In this document: positions 57,929-64,000 of the stretch, one piece after another
Layout: each line of letters starts with the position of its first letter
Numbering within the stretch: position 1 is the stretch's first letter
Assembly (NCBI GenBank): GCA_945881915.1
Contig: CAMCVW010000002.1
Span: 1-64,000 of the forward strand
Length of the DNA: 64,000 bases
Direction: 5' to 3'
Source of the DNA: Thermoflexus hugenholtzii JAD2
GTDB taxonomy: Bacteria; Chloroflexota; Chloroflexia; Chloroflexales; Roseiflexaceae
Translations under genes and position numbers: made by a program
Notes under the pieces: model-generated
Told to the model about the DNA's origin: nothing
Seen by the model: only the letters and a program-made list of their open reading frames with translations
Database searches by the model: none

Positions 57929-60028
57929 ATGACCCGTCGCGATGCAGCACAACACGCATTCATGGTGCACAACACACGCATCCGTGTGTTCTTCTTTGTG
58001 TGCCTATTTTTCCTTTGGGCGGCGACTGCGACGCATGTTGCCTTGTCAATACCAACGACAGAACACATGGGCGCAGCCGATGAAGCTGCATTGGCACAAA
58101 ATTGGCTCTTCCAGAGTGGCTACGCGGAACTTGAAAATCACGATGGTGCACCTGCGCGATGGTTGCTCAGTCAACCCAAATCCTCATATAGGCTGGTGAA
58201 TAGCGCGATCGACGATTCGCTCCTCCACTACAGCAGCACGATCGTCCCGGTGAACTTCGGATCATATGCGCTGCGCCTGGCTACTCCAGAGCAGAAAACA
58301 CTGACACTGACAGGTGCGACACGCACCGTCTCGTTTGACCTGCAGCCTGGTGTACGAACATATACAGTTCTCGTCGAACAGTCTTTTGTGCCCGCACAAA
58401 CCCGACTTTTACCGATTAGTACAAGTGCATATGAGCAATTCGGATTCAGCACAGATACCTATACGCAATCTAAACAGGACGCACGCAAGTTAATCGCAGA
58501 CTTCCGCAGTGCAACGCAGACGCGCTGGGCTACACCGTTGTCGACCATCGCATTATGGGTGCTGTTGAGCATGCCGCTGCTCACCATGCTACTGGTGTGG
58601 TACCGCAGTCCTGGATCATACAACGCTGCATTGACGGGGATTATCATCATTGCACCTTGGCTATATGCGTGGGGTACACAGAGCACCCCGACCATAGAGC
58701 CAGTGGTAACCGTTATCGTCTGTGGTGCGCTGCGGATATTACGCGTTGGCGCAGTGCGCGTTGGCATGATTGGTTCGACCACTCCCAGTCCATTCTGGAT
58801 TGTGGCACTGGCAGTGAGTTGCTTCAGCGGAACACGTGCACTGGCAGTGTCTCACTGGATGCTTGGTGTAGATATCACTGCACTGACTTCATGGAATTCA
58901 TTTTTTGCGTATATTGTCCAGATGCGGGCTGCATTCCCAATCCCACTTTTGGCAATCGAATATCAACTGACGCACACACAGATTCCGTTTTTGTTTGACG
59001 TTATGTACACCATGGTATTCGTGCGTATTTGTGCAATCGCGGGGATCATGGCAGCGCTTTCGTACATCCCAGCGCACTCTAATATCTGGCGTACTGCAAA
59101 ATACGGCGCGCTTATACTGTTGAGTCTAGGCGTCGCATTTATCTATCGCTACGATGACCGCAATTATTGGATGACATACGACGCTTGTATCGGATTAGCG
59201 CTCATTTCCGTTTTTCTGCTTCTTCGAGGCAAACTCGACCGGCCATCACAGTGGCTCATGCTCGGAGCGGCGATTGTTGCCGCAGACAGCTTGCGCCCAT
59301 ATATGCAGTTTTTTTTGCCGATTCTTCTGATAGCGGGATTACTCCAGATTGGCACGAGGCATGGCTGGCGTGGCTTACGTTGGTACCTTATCCCCTTTAT
59401 CTATAGTATTACGTGGCATTTGCATCACATCATCGGCCTCGAGCAGTGGTCCTGGAGCAACTATGCGGGCTTCAATATTGCACGGGCGTGGCTCCCCGAA
59501 TCCTATGCACAAGCAGTTATCGGCCTCCCACCAGATATGAACGATCCGGAATGGGGGGTTCGCAGCAGCGCACTCACCCGCGCGAGCATCGCGTGGATTA
59601 CGAGCCATCCATGGCAAGCCGTTGGGAATGCGCTGGCATTACTCTGGCAGATGGTACAGATTCCGGTGAGCATCGAGCGATTTAATAGTGCCGGAGGCAC
59701 CTACGAGGTGACACGTGCCATTCCATGGTTTATCGCACCCTTTCGGGTGTTGGTGGGCGGGGTAATGATTGCGCAGCTCGTGGTACTCTTGCACGATGTG
59801 ACGCGACGACCTTCGCAATGGCAGTATCGGACTTTTGAACGTGTCATTTGGATTACAATATTCTGCTTGACTGCTCTATGTGAAAAAGGTGAACAAGCAC
59901 GTTTTGTGGCTTCGTATATACCGCTGCTTTTTTTAGGCTGGCTAGAGATTGCAAATATACCCGATTGGAATGCAGTAAATAAAAAAGTTCAGAATATATA
60001 CCGTCGTTCATTTAGGAAGAATATCTAA
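57929..60028 (+). CDS. Multi-spanning membrane protein, probable GT-C glycosyltransferase
   Basis: A 699-residue protein: an N-terminal helix (VFFFVCLFFLWAATATHVAL), an outer domain of about 160 residues, then ten or more helices. The acidic pair in the first outer loop (GAADEAALAQNW) matches the D-E site of GT-C glycosyltransferases, and the layout copies that of the 46682 protein, though the two share little direct sequence. The outer domain carries no known fold. I use ATG 57929; the TTG immediately before is also possible. The donor and acceptor are unknown. Confidence 0.7.
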   Translation: MTRRDAAQHAFMVHNTRIRVFFFVCLFFLWAATATHVALSIPTTEHMGAADEAALAQNWLFQSGYAELENHDGAPARWLLSQPKSSYRLVNSAIDDSLLHYSSTIVPVNFGSYALRLATPEQKTLTLTGATRTVSFDLQPGVRTYTVLVEQSFVPAQTRLLPISTSAYEQFGFSTDTYTQSKQDARKLIADFRSATQTRWATPLSTIALWVLLSMPLLTMLLVWYRSPGSYNAALTGIIIIAPWLYAWGTQSTPTIEPVVTVIVCGALRILRVGAVRVGMIGSTTPSPFWIVALAVSCFSGTRALAVSHWMLGVDITALTSWNSFFAYIVQMRAAFPIPLLAIEYQLTHTQIPFLFDVMYTMVFVRICAIAGIMAALSYIPAHSNIWRTAKYGALILLSLGVAFIYRYDDRNYWMTYDACIGLALISVFLLLRGKLDRPSQWLMLGAAIVAADSLRPYMQFFLPILLIAGLLQIGTRHGWRGLRWYLIPFIYSITWHLHHIIGLEQWSWSNYAGFNIARAWLPESYAQAVIGLPPDMNDPEWGVRSSALTRASIAWITSHPWQAVGNALALLWQMVQIPVSIERFNSAGGTYEVTRAIPWFIAPFRVLVGGVMIAQLVVLLHDVTRRPSQWQYRTFERVIWITIFCLTALCEKGEQARFVASYIPLLFLGWLEIANIPDWNAVNKKVQNIYRRSFRKNI

Positions 60029-60167
60029 ATAATCATTTCGCTTTGCGCTGAGAATCCCCTTTTTCAGGCATGACAGAACATTGATAATTTTGTGAATTCC
60101 GTTTACTATATTCTCTAGTACTATAAACATACGTACTATATTTTGTCGTAAATCAAGGATTGGATCT

Positions 60168-60830
60168 ATGACATCACCCATCGGAATGTTGGCATTGCAT
60201 GTGTTGCCCGTTTTGTTTACTCTGTTGGCCTTCTGGCAGATTAGTAATCTGGCAGGGAGGCGTAGTCCACGTCGCGAGAGCCTTGCCAATGCAGGAATAA
60301 TTGGAATCACGATTGGGTTGATGGCCAAAACATACCTACAGATCGAATTCAGCAGTGCGCTGGGATTGACTGCTACATCGCCGTATGCAACGTACCCAAT
60401 TCTGGCAGCAGGCTACATTCTGCTTATGTTCGGCTTCGTGGGGTGGGACCGGATGTTGCTATCACGGCCGGGCTGGACTATGCCGATGTTAGTAATTGTC
60501 CTTATCGAAGCTGCAACATTTATCAGTGCTCGCCTCGGGATGACGAATTGGTGGATGATTCCCTTTGTGGTGGTGATCGGATCTGTTATTTTGATCGATT
60601 TGCTTTTTCTCGGCTTTGCAGTACGGCAACGACTCACTATTGCAATCCCCTTTCTGCTGCTGCACATCGCGTCTGTCGTCGTGACAACAGCCATCGAACT
60701 CAAAGCACCAACGAACGTAGCGCTCCTTAACGGAATCTTGTTGAGCACGATTACAAGCGCAGTGTTGTTTGTGATTTCGACGCAACTGATTGCGCGTCAT
60801 ACGGCACGTGGCCGGATGATGGTGGTATAG
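60168..60830 (+). CDS. Seven-helix membrane protein of unknown function
   Basis: A 220-residue, very hydrophobic protein with about seven helices and short loops, no charged motif other than RRSPRRES near residue 31, and no signal cleavage site. AGGA precedes ATG 60168. It is the last protein gene before the tRNA genes and shares its direction with the GT-C gene upstream, from which it is separated by an A+T-rich 139-base gap that probably holds its own promoter. I recognise no family. Confidence 0.65.
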   Translation: MTSPIGMLALHVLPVLFTLLAFWQISNLAGRRSPRRESLANAGIIGITIGLMAKTYLQIEFSSALGLTATSPYATYPILAAGYILLMFGFVGWDRMLLSRPGWTMPMLVIVLIEAATFISARLGMTNWWMIPFVVVIGSVILIDLLFLGFAVRQRLTIAIPFLLLHIASVVVTTAIELKAPTNVALLNGILLSTITSAVLFVISTQLIARHTARGRMMVV

Positions 60831-61138
60831 AACGTTGGTGTGTGGTTCGGTACGAAATACCAACCGTCCATCCATGCATTCTGTGCAGTACTTCAGAAAA
60901 CCACATGGCTGCGCCAAACATCAGTGCGATGCTGCAGAGCTGATACATTCGTGCGGGATTTGCGTGAACTTCTTGCCATTGCACACGAATACCCGTGTTC
61001 ATAGCGCGCGCAATGGTACGGTCCATGCACCATTCCACAGCGGAGTATTGCCTGCGCGAGACACAAACTTCGATTTGACAATCCCGCACGCATCGGGTAT
61101 ATTTCAAAATGTAATTGATGTGCAACCAGGCATTACAA
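60831..61138. other. Gene-free stretch before the tRNA pair
   Basis: 308 bases without a supported gene on either strand; it probably carries the tRNA promoter, but I could not pick one box pair with confidence. Confidence 0.4.
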
Positions 61139-61224
61139 GCCGGAGTGGCGGAATGGCAGACGCGATGGTCTCAAAAACCATTGAGGGCAACTTCATGTGG
61201 GTTCGACTCCCACCTCCGGCACCA
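61139..61224 (+). tRNA. tRNA-Leu (CAA)
   Basis: An 86-base gene including an encoded CCA. GCCGGAG and CTCCGGC form the acceptor stem, the anticodon loop CTCAAAA gives CAA, the long variable arm TGAG...TTCA is typical of class II Leu tRNAs, and the T arm is GTGGGTTCGACTCCCAC. Confidence 0.95.
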
Positions 61225-61231
61225 ATTTTCA

Positions 61232-61309
<78 letters not shown>

Positions 61310-61317
61310 CGACAGAT

Positions 61318-61345
61318 ACCGGCTCCAATGCGGAGTCGGTTTTTT
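61318..61345 (+). terminator. Terminator of the tRNA pair
   Basis: A 9-bp stem (ACCGGCTCC / GGAGTCGGT with one G-U pair), loop AATGC, then six T. It covers a possible earlier start of the transporter gene, which is therefore set at 61361. Confidence 0.88.
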
Positions 61346-61360
61346 GTATACAGAGCAACC

Positions 61361-62278
61361 ATGAACAAACCGCGTTTTTCGCCAATCTGGCTTGGAGCCG
61401 CCCTGCTGGGACATACTGCATGGGGAATATACCCGGTGTTGGCACGGTATCTCCAAATCCAAGCACATATTCCGGGCTTGACTCTTTTGACCATCGCAAA
61501 CGGGTTTGCTCTGTTGGTGATGTTGGCAGTAGTGGCAATACGGGGTGAGTTTGGGCAATTACGTGTTCGTGCAGGCTGGTTAGTAGCGTTATTTGCCATG
61601 CTGCGCGCTGTTACCAATGTACTGGCCGCGAGATATGCACCGGCAGCTCAGGTGACGCTGATTGGGCTGTTGACGCCGCTTCTCGTCGTCGTGATGGGAC
61701 GGTGGTGGTTCAATGATCCTGCGCCCCCCAACACCGGTGTCGTATTGGCATTGTCACTCCTGGGAGCGATGGTGATGTTGAGCGGCGACATCCAAAATCC
61801 GGATTTTTGGCAGAGTGGCGGGAGCAGTAGTTGGGTCGGTATTGCCCTAGCATTGACAAGCAGCGTGATGTTGGCCTTGTATATGCTGTCGGTACGGCGC
61901 ACCAGCAGCTACGGTATCTCGAGTGAAGCGACATTCCTGCTCCAGCTGATTGCCGTGGTGGCGACATCAATACCGCTATCCTACGCAATCGGTGAGCGAT
62001 TTGACGGGCTCGCATCGCTCCAACCCGCACATTGGATAGGGCTGGCCTGTTTCTCACTCTTTATCGTCATCGGCGCTAACATTCTGCAGGTCTACACGCT
62101 GCGGAAGCTCGGCGCTTCGTTGGTGACTGCAGTACAGGCATGGCGTCTCCCCGTGTCTGCAATTGCTGCTGGGTTCATATTGGCAGAGTGGTTGCAGACA
62201 CCAACGGAATTCATCGGAGCGGGATTGACTGCGATGAGCGTGACATGGTACCTCGTGTCGCAGCGTAAGTCAGCTTGA
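61361..62278 (+). CDS. EamA/DMT-superfamily transporter
   Basis: A 305-residue, ten-helix permease made of two EamA halves (residues about 10-145 and 160-300). Helix ends show GHTAWGIYPVLARYL, FAMLRAVTNVLAARYAPAAQ and, in the second half, GANILQVYTLRKLGASLVTAVQAW, which is the repeated pattern of drug/metabolite transporters. Family members export amino acids, nucleotides or drugs; the substrate is unknown. ATG 61361 follows GAGC, past the tRNA terminator. Confidence 0.92.
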   Translation: MNKPRFSPIWLGAALLGHTAWGIYPVLARYLQIQAHIPGLTLLTIANGFALLVMLAVVAIRGEFGQLRVRAGWLVALFAMLRAVTNVLAARYAPAAQVTLIGLLTPLLVVVMGRWWFNDPAPPNTGVVLALSLLGAMVMLSGDIQNPDFWQSGGSSSWVGIALALTSSVMLALYMLSVRRTSSYGISSEATFLLQLIAVVATSIPLSYAIGERFDGLASLQPAHWIGLACFSLFIVIGANILQVYTLRKLGASLVTAVQAWRLPVSAIAAGFILAEWLQTPTEFIGAGLTAMSVTWYLVSQRKSA

Positions 62279-62313
62279 CCGTACCCGCATACGAGTGCTA
62301 TCATTGAGTCATT

Positions 62314-62390
62314 GGCTCTGTAGCTCAACTGGATAGAGCATCACCCTCCGAAGGTGAAGGTTGCTGGTTCGAACCTAGTCAGAGTCACCA
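62314..62390 (+). tRNA. tRNA-Arg (CCG)
   Basis: A 77-base gene with encoded CCA. GGCTCTG pairs with CAGAGTC (one G-U), the anticodon loop CTCCGAA gives CCG, and the T arm is GCTGGTTCGAACCTAGT with two G-U pairs. Confidence 0.95.
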
Positions 62391-62398
62391 CACTCGAG

Positions 62399-62417
62399 CG
62401 CCCAGCCATGCTGGGCG
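62399..62417 (+). terminator. Short hairpin after tRNA-Arg
   Basis: An 8-bp stem (CGCCCAGC / GCTGGGCG) with loop CAT followed by TTCT; a weak terminator 18 bases before the ABC ribosome site. Confidence 0.65.
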
Positions 62418-62440
62418 TTCTGTATTGACGAGGAATGTCA

Positions 62441-63382
62441 ATGATCAATGCAGTCCACCTCACAAAATCCTACGGGCCAGTCGTTGCGGTCCGCGATGTC
62501 AGCCTCACCGTTGGCGAAGCACAGATCTATGCGCTCCTCGGTCCGAACGGCGCTGGCAAAAGCACCACCATCAACATGTTGACCACCTTGCTCAAGCCTG
62601 ACAGCGGGAGTGTACACATCAACGGACACAATGCCGCAAGTCATCCTGATGCTGTACGCCGCATCATCGGCGTGACATTCCAAGACCTCGTCCTCGACCG
62701 TGATTTGACGGGGCGCGAATGTCTCGACTTCGCCGGTCGGTTATACAATCTTGCGCCAAACCTACGCAAACAGCGCATCAACGAAGTCCTTGCATTGGTC
62801 GAATTGGGCACAGCCGCTGACCGTTTGACGGGGACGTATTCTGGCGGGATGAAACGGCGACTCGAGTTAGCACGTTGCCTGATGATGCATCCGCTGGTGC
62901 TCTTTTTGGATGAACCGACACAAGGGTTAGACCCTCAGCATCGGGCACAGATATGGCAATACATCAAAGATTTGCGCTCCCAAAATGGGATGACGGTGTT
63001 ATTGACGACACATGCCATGGACGAAGCCGAGAACCTCGCAGATACGGTCGGAATCATCGATGACGGCGCGATGGTGAGCGAAGGTACCCCTGATGCATTG
63101 ATTGGTAGTCTGGGCAGCGCATACATTCGCATCAACGCTGCATTCCCACCCGGATACAGCCCATCATTTGGCGCTGCCGCTTGGGTCACCATGGTCGACG
63201 CACAACCAGGAGTTTTGACCATTGGCGTACTCCATGGGGCACGTCAGATGACGACCATTATCGAAACACTTCATCAGGACGGCATTGTCATTTTGGACAT
63301 CAGTATGACGCGCCCTTCGCTGGGCGACGTCTTTCTCCAAGTCACCGGCCGCGCATTGCGCGACGAAGGAGCATCACGATGA
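62441..63382 (+). CDS. ABC exporter ATP-binding protein (DrrA-like)
   Basis: A 313-residue ATPase: Walker A GPNGAGKSTT, Q-loop in VTFQDLVLD, signature YSGGMKRRLELARCLM, Walker B LVLFLDEPTQGLD and H-loop TTHAMDEAE. The C-terminal extension after residue 220 is typical of DrrA/CcmA-type exporters, which export drugs, lipids or polysaccharides. ATG 62441 is chosen because GAGGA stands seven bases upstream; ATG 62435 would be too close to it. Its stop overlaps the permease start (ATGA). Confidence 0.95.
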   Translation: MINAVHLTKSYGPVVAVRDVSLTVGEAQIYALLGPNGAGKSTTINMLTTLLKPDSGSVHINGHNAASHPDAVRRIIGVTFQDLVLDRDLTGRECLDFAGRLYNLAPNLRKQRINEVLALVELGTAADRLTGTYSGGMKRRLELARCLMMHPLVLFLDEPTQGLDPQHRAQIWQYIKDLRSQNGMTVLLTTHAMDEAENLADTVGIIDDGAMVSEGTPDALIGSLGSAYIRINAAFPPGYSPSFGAAAWVTMVDAQPGVLTIGVLHGARQMTTIIETLHQDGIVILDISMTRPSLGDVFLQVTGRALRDEGASR

Positions 63383-64000
63383 TACATGCGACACATGCAA
63401 TTTGGCTGCGCCATATGCGTAAGTTCTTCCGCAACCGCGAAGAACTCGGCGGACTTTTGATCCAACCCATTCTATGGGTGGGACTTTTTGGCATTGGGAT
63501 GGCCCGCATGGTCACTGCACAAACTGATTATGTCACCTTTATGTTGCCCGGTATATTGGCGTTGACCGCACTGGGTGGTGCTGCAGGCGGCGGGATGATG
63601 TTCCTCGATGAACGTCTGCGCGGCATCCTACGTGAGTACCAAGTCGCTCCCATTCCACGACTCAGCATTCTGCTGGGCCACATTGCAGCAACCGTCAGCA
63701 AGGCATTTTTTCAAATTGTGATTGTAATCCTTGTCGGGCTGGCAGTGGGTGTGCAATGGACCTTTGGCTTTGGCGCATTCGTGAGTGCATTGATTTTTCT
63801 TTTGGCATTCACGCTGGGCTTTTGTGGGCTGTCACTTGGGATTGCAATACGTTCCAAGAGCATTATGGGATACCACGGCATGCTCTTTCTTTTTAACTTA
63901 CCGCTGTTATTTGCGTCGAATGCGCTCTATCCATTGACCGATGCTCCCATCTGGATGCAATGGCTCGCATATGTAAACCCAGCCACCTGGTACATCGACG
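63379..64000 (+). CDS. ABC-2 type permease (DrrB-like), 3' end cut by the window
   Basis: The first 207 residues of an ABC-2 membrane subunit, open to the last base. It starts at ATG 63379 inside the ATPase stop (ATGA), with AAGGAG upstream. The visible part has five hydrophobic segments, the LDERLRGILREYQVAPIPR cytoplasmic turn and the SNALYPLTDAPIWMQWLAYV, then NPATWYID motif, near the end of DrrB-type proteins. Only about 40-50 residues should be missing. Together with the ATPase it forms one two-gene exporter. Confidence 0.92.
   Translation, partial: MIHATHAIWLRHMRKFFRNREELGGLLIQPILWVGLFGIGMARMVTAQTDYVTFMLPGILALTALGGAAGGGMMFLDERLRGILREYQVAPIPRLSILLGHIAATVSKAFFQIVIVILVGLAVGVQWTFGFGAFVSALIFLLAFTLGFCGLSLGIAIRSKSIMGYHGMLFLFNLPLLFASNALYPLTDAPIWMQWLAYVNPATWYID

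Overview
The window reads as a chromosomal segment of a free-living bacterium, most likely a member of the Chloroflexota. This is inferred from the mix of genes: an N-terminal ArsR fused to a low-molecular-weight phosphatase next to an ArsJ/GAPDH pair, a fused CysN-CysC, a SqdX-like glycosyltransferase, GT-C type membrane glycosyltransferases, lipoprotein signal peptides with no LPS genes, and very large secreted repeat proteins. No 16S rRNA or other phylogenetic anchor lies inside, so the placement is tentative. Gene density is high, most operons end in near-perfect hairpins, and starts are mostly preceded by GGAGG-like sites.

Layout: 1-1850 holds the end of a membrane protein, a Gfo/Idh/MocA oxidoreductase and an Rrf2 regulator. 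1883-9703 is a phospho-signalling locus: a TerB-like/PH-like protein faces a vWA protein, a PP2C phosphatase, a MOSC protein, a beta-carbonic anhydrase, a transmembrane Ser/Thr kinase whose outer part resembles a family 5 solute-binding protein, and a family 3 solute-binding lipoprotein. It resembles the E. coli yegL-yegK-yegI set but with a new sensor architecture. 9857-13690 has a homocysteine methyltransferase diverging from a sulfate activation operon (cysD-cysNC). 13825-24766 carries MerR and GntR regulators, an SDR-like protein, a DUF554 membrane protein, an ALDH7 dehydrogenase, a 919-residue helical-repeat protein of unknown function, an HpcH/HpaI aldolase, YggT, and a DDAH-like hydrolase with an M20 deacylase.

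24763-27071 is an A+T-richer island with an SGNH hydrolase, bounded by two copies of about 100 bp of the 3' end of a solute-binding protein gene, one copy decayed. 27069-34428 then holds that binding protein, gamma-glutamyltranspeptidase, a thioredoxin-like gene with an in-frame TGA exactly at the first active-site cysteine (candidate selenoprotein), purF, an endonuclease III-like protein, a histidine phosphatase and an SDR.

34524-37503 is an arsenate resistance operon (ArsR-phosphatase fusion, GAPDH, ArsJ). 37559-41585 is a tandem array of three paralogous MFS transporters. 41725-44430 is a coupled glycosyltransferase-GNAT-SDR operon. 44427-45049 is a CsoR-family repressor with thioredoxin under an operator-like palindrome. 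45292-46219 is rplU-rpmA-rpmE with a textbook promoter. 46682-51260 is an envelope glycosylation cluster (GT-C, GT2, LPG-synthase-like membrane protein, YtkA-like lipoprotein). 51323-53179 has pfkA and a HAD hydrolase; 53309-57832 encodes a 1507-residue secreted RCC1/cadherin-like repeat protein; 57929-60830 has two more membrane proteins. The end carries tRNA-Leu(CAA), tRNA-Pro(CGG), an EamA transporter, tRNA-Arg(CCG) and a DrrAB-like ABC exporter that runs off the edge.

The most notable items are the in-frame TGA in the thioredoxin fold (30601-30603), the kinase with a solute-binding-like ectodomain and its neighbours (1883-9703), the 919-residue protein (18436-21195), and the repeat-bounded island (24763-27071).
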